The notes beneath the pieces are model-generated. The model saw nothing but the letters and a program-made list of their open reading frames with translations, was not told the DNA's origin and searched no databases. A program made the position numbers and the translations under genes. From Alphaproteobacteria bacterium (GTDB lineage: Bacteria > Pseudomonadota > Alphaproteobacteria > RF32 > CAG-239), in the NCBI GenBank assembly GCA_017444525.1, contig JAFSWL010000004.1, forward strand, positions 1-40,850: a stretch of DNA of 40,850 nt, in the 5' to 3' direction. Below, piece after piece: positions 1-6,949 of this stretch; the first letter of the stretch is position 1; each line of letters opens with the position of its first letter.

Positions 1-430
1 CGATGGATACCGGAATACCGACCTTATCCCACACGTCCTGCCGAATCTTCTTAATTATGTCGGTATAAGTGCACTGATAAACCTTATTGAGGCTGGTCAA
101 ATCAATAAACGCCTCATCAACCGAGGTGACTTCAACATCCGGACTGAAAGTCTTGATGGTATTCATCACTTCTTTAGAAATCTCGGTATAGCGGTGGTGG
201 CGTGCCGGAATACAAATCGCAGTCGGGAAGTTCGGCTTGACCTGAAAATACGGCTGTCCCATTTTAATCCCGAGCGCTTTGGCTTCTTTGGAGCGAGAAA
301 CGATAATGCCTTTACTTCCACCGCCGGTCATCACGCACACCGGCTTGCCTTGCAAATCGGGGTTATCCTTCCGTTCGCAAGAAACGAAAAAGCAGTCACA
401 ATCAACCAATGCTATAACGTGCTGGCGCAT
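1..430 (-). CDS. Y-family DNA polymerase, UmuC-like (partial; 3' end beyond window)
   Basis: The first 143 residues of an error-prone translesion polymerase are visible. Near the N terminus a VDCDCFFVSCER segment carries the first metal-binding aspartates and the steric-gate aromatic, in the place of the family's DxNxFYxSCER. A TGGGSKGIIVSRSKEAKALG segment is the usual finger and nucleotide-contact region, and SVDEAFIDL is the second catalytic motif. This reads closer to UmuC than to DinB, but the C-terminal half needed to decide is missing. The ATG has an AGAGGT ribosome site a few bases upstream. A LexA-type operator lies directly upstream, so DNA-damage induction is the expected regulation. 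No UmuD-like gene lies upstream. Confidence 0.9.
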   Translation of the reverse strand, partial: MRQHVIALVDCDCFFVSCERKDNPDLQGKPVCVMTGGGSKGIIVSRSKEAKALGIKMGQPYFQVKPNFPTAICIPARHHRYTEISKEVMNTIKTFSPDVEVTSVDEAFIDLTSLNKVYQCTYTDIIKKIRQDVWDKVGIPVSI

Positions 431-444
431 TTTACCTCTTCAAT

Positions 445-459
445 GTTCTATTTATGTTC
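445..459 (-). promoter_or_regulatory. LexA (SOS) operator, alphaproteobacterial type
   Basis: GTTC at 445-448 and GTTC at 456-459 are separated by exactly 7 bases. GTTC-N7-GTTC is the established LexA box of alphaproteobacteria. It lies 15 bases upstream of the UmuC-like start codon and next to the probable -10 region, where bound LexA would block initiation. Confidence 0.85.
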
Positions 460-489
460 TATAATTAGCGCGAAAATATGTAGTGTCAA
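460..489 (-). promoter_or_regulatory. Probable sigma-70 promoter of the UmuC-like gene
   Basis: On the minus strand TTGACA lies at 489-484. An AT-rich -10 candidate (within CTAATTATAG, 469-460) follows at 16-18 bases. The exact -10 hexamer is uncertain. The SOS box lies just downstream. Confidence 0.6.
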
Positions 490-532
490 CAACATTTGGC
501 GAGTTAAAAATAGGAAATTTTTTGATACTTTA

Positions 533-1600
533 TTAACCGAAAATCTGTCCCGGAAGTTTTTTTTTCTTTTTTTGCGGAAATTGCTTATCAAATTCTTCGG
601 CGTCAGCCTCATCAACAAAATAACCCTGTGGCGGAGTATGTTCACCGGTAATGCCGTCCAAATAACCAGGTATCAACTCTTTACATAAAAAGAACGAAGA
701 ATCAGCACTTTCCGGCAAATCATGATATCTGATACCGAAATTGCTCGCGTAGGTAAAACCGCTTTTGGAGTAAAAATCAATGTTTCCCTCAAAGCACATG
801 GCACCAAAGCCCATCTCTTTGGCTTTCTCTAAAGTATAATCCAAAAGCATTTTACCGTATCCCTGTCTTTTAAGCTTCGGTGTAATACAAATCGGTCCCA
901 TCGCCAATATCGGAATGTTGCGCCCGTCATCAGCATTGATCTGGGCGCGCATAAAAATATTCTGCCCAATGATTTTCCCGTCTTTTTCCATGACATAATC
1001 AAGCTCTTTAACAAAGTCTGGATTACTACGCAATTCATGAAGCACAAAATGTTCCAAACAGCCGGGACGGTAGACATTCCAAAACGATTCACGCACCATG
1101 TTTTCCACTTCGCGATAATCGTTTGGTTCTTCGCGGCGAAAGGTTATATTTTTATGCAAAATAAAACGCGGTCCTTCTTGCCCGTTTTTTCCGGTGGCAA
1201 CAAAGCCTGATTTTTCCAAAACCCGCAAGGAAGCCTTGTTCTCAAGTTCCGTTTCCGCTTCGATTGCCGTAACCTTCGGTTGTTTCAAAGCCCATGACGT
1301 AACGGCTTTCGCGGCTTCGGTTGCATAGCCTTGCCCCTGATATTTTTCGCCAATTCCGTAGCCGATTTCTGCGACACCGTTTTCATTAAGCCCCTTAAAA
1401 CAAAGTTCGCCGATATGTGTTCCGTCTTTAAGTTCAATCATCCAAATAGCATACCATTCCCATTGATTTGGATGGTAAAAACTGCCGTTCAGCATTTCCA
1501 TATAGGCAGCCTTCAAAGCTTCATCGGTCTGAGCGGCGATGAATTCTTCCATTTCCGTTTTTGAAGCAGGATATATTTTTAAGCGTTTTGTTTCAATCAT
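533..1600 (-). CDS. Fused double GNAT-domain N-acetyltransferase
   Basis: This 355-residue protein joins two acetyltransferase domains. Residues 1 to about 150 resemble RimJ/RimL-type enzymes, with an acetyl-CoA-binding YQGQGYATEAAK motif and the family's ENKASLRVLEKSGF segment. From about residue 155 to 300 a second GNAT domain carries the LKRQGYGKMLLDYTLEKA motif and resembles YhbS-type proteins. The tail is short and lysine-rich (KKKKK). The ATG at 1600 is chosen because AGAGGT lies 7 bases upstream; an in-frame start at 1657 has no such site. The acetyl acceptor is unknown. The next gene, on the opposite strand, is also a GNAT. Confidence 0.85.
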   Translation of the reverse strand: MIETKRLKIYPASKTEMEEFIAAQTDEALKAAYMEMLNGSFYHPNQWEWYAIWMIELKDGTHIGELCFKGLNENGVAEIGYGIGEKYQGQGYATEAAKAVTSWALKQPKVTAIEAETELENKASLRVLEKSGFVATGKNGQEGPRFILHKNITFRREEPNDYREVENMVRESFWNVYRPGCLEHFVLHELRSNPDFVKELDYVMEKDGKIIGQNIFMRAQINADDGRNIPILAMGPICITPKLKRQGYGKMLLDYTLEKAKEMGFGAMCFEGNIDFYSKSGFTYASNFGIRYHDLPESADSSFFLCKELIPGYLDGITGEHTPPQGYFVDEADAEEFDKQFPQKKKKKLPGQIFG

Positions 1601-1757
1601 GGCTTTTACCTCTTTACGAAAAGCAAGATACAACAGCTGATTTTTGATGTCCAGCATAAAACCTCATAAAATTTAAAAACGATGAACTATGTACTTGGCA
1701 AGAGATATTTAAAGGTTTATAGTTTGCAAATATGGCAACTATGAAGTATGAGGCAAA

Positions 1758-2210
1758 ATGCAGGTAATAAAATACTATCAATCGGAAAATCAGGAGCATT
1801 GGCGGGAGGAAATCGGCAAAGGCGATTGGTCGGCGGCGGAATTGTTGCACGACTGGTTGGAAGAAGGCAAATTAAAGCAAATATGCGGGGAAGCAACCGA
1901 GGTTTATCTGCTGACAGACGGCGATAAGCTGGTTTCGTTTGCTACTTTGGCGCCGCAAGATGAGATTGACGCACCGGAACTGTCGCCGTGGATCGGGTTT
2001 GTATATACGTTTCCGGCTTATCGTGGCCACCGCAACGCCGGCAAGTTAATCACCCACATTTGCGATATCTTAAAATCAGCCGGAACCGAAAAAGTTTATA
2101 TTTCCACCGACGAAATCGGTCTCTACGAAAAATACGGCTTTACCTTTTGGCAGACCATGGCCAATCGCGAGGGCAAACCAACCCGCGTTTATGTAAGAAA
2201 TTTTGATTAA
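1758..2210 (+). CDS. GNAT family N-acetyltransferase
   Basis: This single-domain, 150-residue acetyltransferase has a GFVYTFPAYRGHRNAGKLI segment matching the GNAT acetyl-CoA pyrophosphate-binding motif (R/Q-x-x-G-x-G/A), followed by EIGLYEKYGFTFW, a typical C-terminal strand and helix. GAGG sits five bases before the ATG. It is divergent from the double GNAT gene, with 157 bases between the two starts for both promoters. The substrate cannot be read from the sequence. Confidence 0.85.
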   Translation: MQVIKYYQSENQEHWREEIGKGDWSAAELLHDWLEEGKLKQICGEATEVYLLTDGDKLVSFATLAPQDEIDAPELSPWIGFVYTFPAYRGHRNAGKLITHICDILKSAGTEKVYISTDEIGLYEKYGFTFWQTMANREGKPTRVYVRNFD

Positions 2211-2444
2211 GCACTAATTTTATGCTCTTTGCGGTTAACACTTTATCATATTATCACATTTTAGATTTTCTCGAATTTTCGGAACTTTCTAAAATGGAAA
2301 AGATTGTATTAAAAGATTTAATGAAAATACTGAAATTGTTGTGACCTATGTCGGCGATAGAAAAGATACTGTACTAATATCCATTTAACTTGATTTTTGT
2401 ATTATATATTTTATCATAATTGTTATCTTAGGGGAGAGCGTAAA
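2211..2444 (+). other. Intergenic stretch with a possible gene remnant
   Basis: This AT-rich gap holds about 30 open codons ending at a TAA near 2391 that read like a protein C terminus (containing EIVVTYVGDRKD). They are preceded by in-frame stops and have no plausible start. This may be the worn end of a lost gene; I do not recognise it. The rest looks like the leader and promoter region of the next gene. Confidence 0.25.
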
Positions 2445-3527
2445 ATGAAAAAAATTGCTTTTATATTAGGACTATTCAGCGTATTTAGTATGCCGGCTTT
2501 ATCAAGTGAGCAGATTAGTTCGGATTGGAACAGCGTATGGGAATATCAAAGGTATGCGACAGGTATATCCGGAGCCTTGGAGATAAATAATTGTATAGAT
2601 AATCAGTGTGATTTCAGTATCTCAACCGCAAATGGGGCTCATCTTTGCAGTCTGGAAGGGAAATTGGAAATAAAAGCTAATAAGGGTGAATATAAAAACA
2701 GAATTGAAACGCCTGAAGGTAAATATGAGGATGTTGTTGTAACCTTCACGTTCGATGCTGATAAAAACGCTATAGATGTAGAAGCAAACTCTTTATCGCG
2801 TATATATTGTGGCATGCAAGGAAACTTTATCGGAAGTTACGAAAATAAAAATAATCCTTTACGCTATGACACCGGATTTGATTGTTGGGCAAAAAATTTA
2901 ACAGATACCGAACAAACCATATGCGCCTCCGAAAAACTTGCTCGCGCCAGCAAAGAAACGATTAAAAATTACTCATCTCTGCAAACCACAGAATGGTATA
3001 ATAGACGGGCGAACTGCCATACTGATGAAAAGTGTATATGGGAATTTTATATATCTACAATAAAATCCGGTTACAAAGAGCAAGGTAAACAGCTTAATCT
3101 CTATGAATATATGGGAAATTTATCAGAAGATGAGTTATATTATCCGATGGACTTTTCTTTGTTAACTGATTTTTTAATCAGAAATATGGAAAACAACGAT
3201 TATAACGAATTTGTATCAAATTTTGCTCAAATTTCATTGGCTGACAATAAATGCGACAAATGTCACTATCATACATATGGTTTACCAGGTCTGTATACGA
3301 TTACAGAGTCGGCATTCTATATTGATCAAGACGAAATATGGGTTGCTTTTCTGCATAGCGACTATGCTAATCCGCAAGATGAATATATTGTGATATATGC
3401 TTTACCAGACAAGGAAGAGAAAGATATTCCGGCCGTATTCAATACTTGGTTAGATAGATTAAAACCACAATTTCCTAATGGAATTAAACTAAAATTCTTT
3501 ACGAAAGATAAAAAAATAAGTGAATGA
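2445..3527 (+). CDS. Secreted protein with LprI-like (DUF1311) domain
   Basis: A 360-residue exported protein. The N terminus is a classical signal peptide (two lysines, a hydrophobic stretch, then a probable cut after the serines near residue 20). Around residues 140-215 a Cys-rich segment (CWAKNLTDTEQTICAS, then WYNRRANC and KCIWEFY) matches the spacing of the lysozyme-inhibitor LprI N-terminal domain: a cysteine, TxxExxIC, then a second C-x-C-x-W/L segment. The rest is not recognised. The ATG at 2445 follows GGGGAGA; an in-frame start 48 bases upstream lacks a ribosome site and would spoil the signal peptide. A periplasmic or surface role is inferred; lysozyme inhibition is only a family association. 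Confidence 0.7.
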   Translation: MKKIAFILGLFSVFSMPALSSEQISSDWNSVWEYQRYATGISGALEINNCIDNQCDFSISTANGAHLCSLEGKLEIKANKGEYKNRIETPEGKYEDVVVTFTFDADKNAIDVEANSLSRIYCGMQGNFIGSYENKNNPLRYDTGFDCWAKNLTDTEQTICASEKLARASKETIKNYSSLQTTEWYNRRANCHTDEKCIWEFYISTIKSGYKEQGKQLNLYEYMGNLSEDELYYPMDFSLLTDFLIRNMENNDYNEFVSNFAQISLADNKCDKCHYHTYGLPGLYTITESAFYIDQDEIWVAFLHSDYANPQDEYIVIYALPDKEEKDIPAVFNTWLDRLKPQFPNGIKLKFFTKDKKISE

Positions 3528-3616
3528 TATTGTTTTAAGCGCCATTTTGAAAACAAATACCATTCACTTTGTCCGGATTATAAGTAAATTTAAATAAATG
3601 TATTCGGTTGGCTGAA

Positions 3617-4015
3617 TTACTTTTTTAATAAAAATACTTTACGAGTTGCTAAAATTAATGCCAACAAAACTCCAACGATGTTTATAGTTGCCACACCCCA
3701 TGCAATATATTTTTGCACAGCATCACTCAAAGAAATGAACTCAGTCGGTCCTAAAAACAATAAATCAAAAACAAATAAAATATATCCTACAAATCCGACA
3801 TAATATAAATACACCGATAGCTTAGGAAACTTATTTATAAACTTCTGCAAAAAAGCAAATTTTTTACCAAATAAAATCATAAAAAAGAGGATAACAAACA
3901 AAATATCAAAAATCATTGATAGATTATTTGCAAAGCCGTCTATCAAATCAATGATATAGCTTATCGCAAAATAAAGTCCACCTAATACGCATATTTCTTT
4001 TGTTTTTTCATTCAT
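3617..4015 (-). CDS. Small membrane protein of unknown function
   Basis: This 132-residue protein is strongly hydrophobic, with about four membrane-spanning stretches (near residues 8-28, 32-50, 68-88 and 104-126) and lysine-rich ends. I recognise no family. It has a strong ribosome site (AAGGAGGATAACA before the ATG) and lies last in a same-strand group of three unrecognised genes, so it may be cotranscribed with them. Codon use is very AT-rich, as in the two genes upstream. Confidence 0.65.
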   Translation of the reverse strand: MNEKTKEICVLGGLYFAISYIIDLIDGFANNLSMIFDILFVILFFMILFGKKFAFLQKFINKFPKLSVYLYYVGFVGYILFVFDLLFLGPTEFISLSDAVQKYIAWGVATINIVGVLLALILATRKVFLLKK

Positions 4016-4071
4016 TTGTTATCCTCCTTACTTGGATTTACTATATGTAGCTTATTTGTTAAAATCAAGTT

Positions 4072-4755
4072 TTATTTGAAACAATCTGCCTCATCCAGAG
4101 CGTTGTAAAAATTAGTAAGTCCATTTCCTATTTTTTCACCAGTTGCAATACCATTAATATACTTTCCGGCAATGGGAATTTTTGATAAAAATTTCTTCAT
4201 ACCGTAATTTGAAACTATATTACCATTTTCTACTAATTTTTGGTTAGGAGAAATTTGATAATTTGATATTGTATTATATGCAATATTAAAAGGCGTGCAA
4301 CCTTGTTTATACCTATTCTGATAATTACGTTGTCCAAAGTAATCTTGCTTAACACTATTATAAGCATTATTTACGTTATCATAAGTATTGCTTACAAAAT
4401 TTGCAAAATTGTTATTGTATTTTTGTAAATTATTACTCGGCATGGTTATTTGTTGCTCAGAGCCAGCTGGCATACGTAATTGCGGAACATTGTTATTCTG
4501 TGTTTGCACCGGTGGTGGTGGAGTATTTCCATAAAGTTGTTTATAATTATACTCATCATTGTTATACAAATAGTTTTGTATTTCGTTGGCATACGGATTT
4601 GGTGAATTCTCGCTTTCCACATCAATTTCCTTCATATCGGCAAATCTGTCAGTTTCACGAGGATCCAAATAATACCACTCACTTTGTCCGGGTTTGGGAT
4701 TAGTACGGCGTATCGGACGCTTGCCATACATAAGTTCACGTGTAAATTCTGTCAT
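4072..4755 (-). CDS. Unrecognised Asn/Gln/Tyr-rich protein
   Basis: This 227-residue protein has low-complexity composition: many Asn, Gln and Tyr, a PPPP run near residue 77, and no signal peptide. The C-terminal 50 residues contain a glycine-bearing, mildly hydrophobic segment (around KKFLSKIPIAGKYINGI) that could touch a membrane. A strong AGGAGAAGGA ribosome site precedes the ATG, so it is probably translated. No domain is recognised. Phage structural, secreted effector or adhesive proteins can look like this, but nothing here decides between them. Confidence 0.6.
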   Translation of the reverse strand: MTEFTRELMYGKRPIRRTNPKPGQSEWYYLDPRETDRFADMKEIDVESENSPNPYANEIQNYLYNNDEYNYKQLYGNTPPPPVQTQNNNVPQLRMPAGSEQQITMPSNNLQKYNNNFANFVSNTYDNVNNAYNSVKQDYFGQRNYQNRYKQGCTPFNIAYNTISNYQISPNQKLVENGNIVSNYGMKKFLSKIPIAGKYINGIATGEKIGNGLTNFYNALDEADCFK

Positions 4756-4851
4756 ATTCCTTCTCCTTTAGCTAAAATTAGAAATTTACACTTCCACTCT
4801 AACGATAAGAGAAATCTTTGACAATCCGGCATAGGTAGCAACATATCAGCT

Positions 4852-5313
4852 TTAGCATTCAAAAGCTTTTATAAATTCACGATTATTAGCCTGAGCTAAT
4901 TGTATCAATTTGCTTTTTAGATTACTTTGGCGATATGGTATTTCAATATCTGTTTGATTATAAGCCAAGAACCATGTAACAAAACTGTTAGCAGACATTT
5001 TTTGACCTTGTTTATAATACTCATTAAACCGCTGCTGTTGCAAATTCTTAAAATATTCGCGAAACGGTGCGTATTTGTTGTCTCTTGCTTTGCCGCGCTT
5101 TTTTGCTTGGGCTTTTCTGTCTTCCGTAATAACGGCATCAATCGTTGTTGCGTGTAACTTACTCCAATATTCTCTGGCTTCGGTCATCATATCTGCCATA
5201 CAATCCAAAATTTGTTGCTGAAGCGCTTTATTTTCATGCAAATATTCATTATGCAAGCAGATTGCATCAAATTTTCGCAATGCTCTTGGCGGTAAAAATT
5301 CTTTGTAATCCAT
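4852..5313 (-). CDS. Unrecognised helical, charged protein
   Basis: This 153-residue, mostly helical soluble protein has a basic centre (DRKAQAKKRGKARDNKYAP) that could bind nucleic acid. I do not recognise the family. An ATG start at 5313 is preferred because GGAAGGGAG lies just upstream; a GTG two codons earlier is possible. It is the first gene of the minus-strand group that continues with the Asn/Gln-rich and membrane proteins. Its upstream neighbour on this strand is the IS3-like remnant, which suggests an acquired or rearranged stretch. Confidence 0.6.
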   Translation of the reverse strand: MDYKEFLPPRALRKFDAICLHNEYLHENKALQQQILDCMADMMTEAREYWSKLHATTIDAVITEDRKAQAKKRGKARDNKYAPFREYFKNLQQQRFNEYYKQGQKMSANSFVTWFLAYNQTDIEIPYRQSNLKSKLIQLAQANNREFIKAFEC

Positions 5314-5352
5314 TTCCACTCCCTTCCGTAAAATAAGAATTATATTATATAA

Positions 5353-5386
5353 TTAGGTTGCGGAATTTAAAAACGCAAGATACAAC
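5353..5386. repeat. Small inverted repeat upstream of the 4.8-5.3 kb gene
   Basis: GGTTG and CAACC, with an inner GCG/CGC pair, bracket an A-rich loop (about 5356-5387). AT-rich -10-like sequences lie beside it (TATAAT-like bases at 5345-5353). It could be leader structure or an operator for the 5313 gene. There is no T-run, so a terminator is unlikely. Confidence 0.3.
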
Positions 5387-5513
5387 CACTTACAGTTGCT
5401 TTCTTTCAAAAACACCAAGAGGGCTCGCGTTCGCATATTCGGACCATGGGAGCTTTTAAGCGGGCTTTTCCCTAACTGTGTGCCATATACACGATCACAC
5501 ATAACAAAGTCCT

Positions 5514-5541
5514 CTGGAGAACATTCTCTCCAGGGGTTTTC
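5514..5541 (+). terminator. Terminator-like hairpin, plus strand
   Basis: CTGGAGA at 5514-5520 pairs with TCTCCAG at 5527-5533 around a six-base loop. GGG and four T follow. No convincing plus-strand gene precedes it, so what it terminates is unclear. Confidence 0.4.
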
Positions 5542-5544
5542 TTG

Positions 5545-5577
5545 TAAAAAAATGACATCGGCTGAATACCGATGCCA
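5545..5577 (-). terminator. Intrinsic terminator, minus strand
   Basis: Read on the minus strand, GGCATCGG (5576-5569) pairs with CCGATGTC (5561-5554) around a seven-base loop and is followed by A and seven T. It lies about 100 bases beyond the trcR-like stop codon and probably ends that transcript. The same bases also encode the possible transposase C terminus on the plus strand. Confidence 0.65.
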
Positions 5578-5644
5578 TTTGTTAACCATCTACTTATGAA
5601 CTTTTACCTCAAATGAGTGTTTCCACCTTTCGGGGTACAGTTCA
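5548..5644 (+). mobile_element. Possible remnant: right end of an IS3-family (IS150-like) element
   Basis: The plus strand ends with ACCTTTCGGGGTACAGTTCA at 5625-5644, which resembles the GGGG-x-ACAGTTCA / TGAACTGT-x-CCCC ends of IS3/IS150-type elements and closes with CA. Just upstream, frame +3 reads MTSAEYRCHLL, similar to the (G)MTPxEYRxH C terminus of IS150-type transposases, then a stop. No matching left end and no intact transposase were found, so at most a fragment remains. The call rests on short matches made by eye. Confidence 0.4.
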
Positions 5645-5676
5645 GTTCGGTTGCTTTTTTTTTGATACTCAAAAAA

Positions 5677-6480
5677 TTATTTTTTCTTGGCCGCAGCTTT
5701 TTTTACGGCAGCCGTTTTTTTGGCAGTCGGCTTTTTGGCAGCGGCAGTTTTCTTAGTCGGAGCTTTTTTAGCCGCAGCCTTTTTTACGGCAGCCGATTTT
5801 TTAGCAGCAGCAGTTTTCTTAGTCGGAGCTTTTTTAGCCGCAGCCTTTTTTACGGTAGCCGTTTTTTTGGCAGTCGGCTTTTTGGCAGCGGCAGTTTTCT
5901 TAGCTTTCTTTATTTTTTTTGTAGTTTTCTTTTCTGATGCTAAGCGAGCTTCTTCCAGATCTTTTTCAGCAAAAAAACCGAGATGAATAGCATTCTTAGG
6001 TTTTAAGTCTGCAAATTCAGGATCTTTGTTTGCAACACCTTCACGAATTTTGCGGATGGTGTTGTCGGTTGTTTGTAACAAACGACGAATTTCCTTGTCG
6101 GCAACTTCCGGATAATTTACCATCATCCACAGAATAGCGGCCGGTTTCTCTGCGCGTTGTGTCGGTGACAGAACTTTTTTAGCTTTGGCATTATGTTCGC
6201 GTACGTCATTCTCGAGCTTATTAGGAACAAGATTGGCGCATGGATCGGCTTCGCAGCGATGAATTTCTTCCCACGAGAGCAAACCGGCTTCTATAGGGCT
6301 TTTGCCGCGAAGAGATGCTGCAGGAGTTTTTACTCTATCTTTATCTTTATCGGAAGCGTCCGCAAATGTTTGAACTTCCAATTCATGAATTTCACAAAAT
6401 ACTGCAATTTGACGGAAGGTCAAGCAAGTGTTTTCAATCAGCCATACTGCCGTGGCTTTCGGCATCAAAGGAGCTACCAT
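5677..6480 (-). CDS. trcR: TrcR-type cell-cycle regulator (DUF1013) with a histone H1-like tail
   Basis: Residues 1 to about 175 match the alphaproteobacterial DUF1013/TrcR family: it opens MVAPLMPKATAVWLIENT, has the LTFRQIAVFCEIHELEVQ helix-turn-helix-like segment, LSWEEIHRCEADP, and a second HTH-like region (EIRRLLQTTDNTIRKIR). Known relatives are transcriptional regulators of the cell cycle of roughly this core length. The remaining 85 or so residues are almost only Lys, Ala, Thr and Pro in repeated KKAAAKK / KKTAAAKK / KKAPTKK blocks, like histone H1 tails and bacterial AlgP- or Hc1-like proteins, and should bind DNA without sequence preference. AGGA lies eight bases before the ATG. Transcription probably ends at the hairpin near 5560. 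Confidence 0.85.
   Translation of the reverse strand: MVAPLMPKATAVWLIENTCLTFRQIAVFCEIHELEVQTFADASDKDKDRVKTPAASLRGKSPIEAGLLSWEEIHRCEADPCANLVPNKLENDVREHNAKAKKVLSPTQRAEKPAAILWMMVNYPEVADKEIRRLLQTTDNTIRKIREGVANKDPEFADLKPKNAIHLGFFAEKDLEEARLASEKKTTKKIKKAKKTAAAKKPTAKKTATVKKAAAKKAPTKKTAAAKKSAAVKKAAAKKAPTKKTAAAKKPTAKKTAAVKKAAAKKK
5714..5920 (-). repeat. In-frame coding repeats for the Lys/Ala tail
   Basis: Near-identical DNA blocks recur within the trcR-like gene. The stretch from about 5741 to 5795 recurs with few changes at 5804-5856, and the block at 5714-5755 recurs at 5861-5902. Repeats this close in sequence should recombine or slip, so tail length probably differs between strains. Confidence 0.8.
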
Positions 6481-6572
6481 ATTTTATATCCTTTCATTAT
6501 TAAATTAACTTGATATTTATACAATAGTCGTACTGCGCAGAATTTACAAATATTTTTTTTAATTTATAAACG

Positions 6573-6597
6573 CAAAAAGCCTGCAATTTTGCAGGCT
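6573..6597 (-). terminator. Terminator after rpmE
   Basis: AGCCTGCA and TGCAGGCT (6578-6597) form a perfect stem around a four-base loop. On the minus strand a T-run follows. It starts about 22 bases after the rpmE stop. Confidence 0.85.
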
Positions 6598-6618
6598 CAT
6601 ATTTGCAGTAAACAGAAA

Positions 6619-6846
6619 TTAATTTGTTTTCAAACCGAAAGCGGCAAACTTGCTGTTAAATTTGCCGACCTGACCACCGTTGTCAACAATACGGCGAACA
6701 CCGGTCCACGCCGGATGAGACTTTGGATCAATTTCCAACTTCATTGTATCACCGGCCTTGCCCCAAGTGGATCTGGTTTTAACTTCTGTTCCGTCTGTCA
6801 TCACATAAGTAATTTCGTGATAATCAGGGTGAATACCTTTTTTCAT
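6619..6846 (-). CDS. rpmE: 50S ribosomal protein L31, zinc-free form
   Basis: This 75-residue protein opens [19 protein letters not shown] and contains [27 protein letters not shown], diagnostic of L31. The CxxC pairs of zinc-binding L31 are absent, as in most alphaproteobacteria. The ATG at 6846 is preferred over a TTG four codons upstream, because GGAG then sits seven bases away. The hairpin at 6578-6597 ends the transcript. About 100 AT-rich bases separate it from the suhB-like gene upstream. Confidence 0.95.
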   Translation of the reverse strand: MKKGIHPDYHEITYVMTDGTEVKTRSTWGKAGDTMKLEIDPKSHPAWTGVRRIVDNGGQVGKFNSKFAAFGLKTN

Positions 6847-6949
6847 TTTTATCTCCAATTCAAATACTTTATATAAGTTTTTACGCTTTTATACATTAAG
6901 CAATTTAAATACGCAAGCATTATTTTTATGATTTTTAAATTTTTTTTAA

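Noticed and set aside
2293-2343. A 16-codon frame starting at ATG 2293
   Set aside because: No ribosome site and a length within chance; the remnant in another frame is more gene-like.
5353-5644. A two-piece tmRNA or RNase P RNA in the hairpin-rich gap
   Set aside because: No tag frame, T-arm with CCA, or conserved RNase P core segments could be found.
5617-5986. Two long Ser/Phe/Ala-rich frames opposite the trcR tail
   Set aside because: They are the antisense of Lys/Ala codon repeats, which naturally lack stops in other frames.
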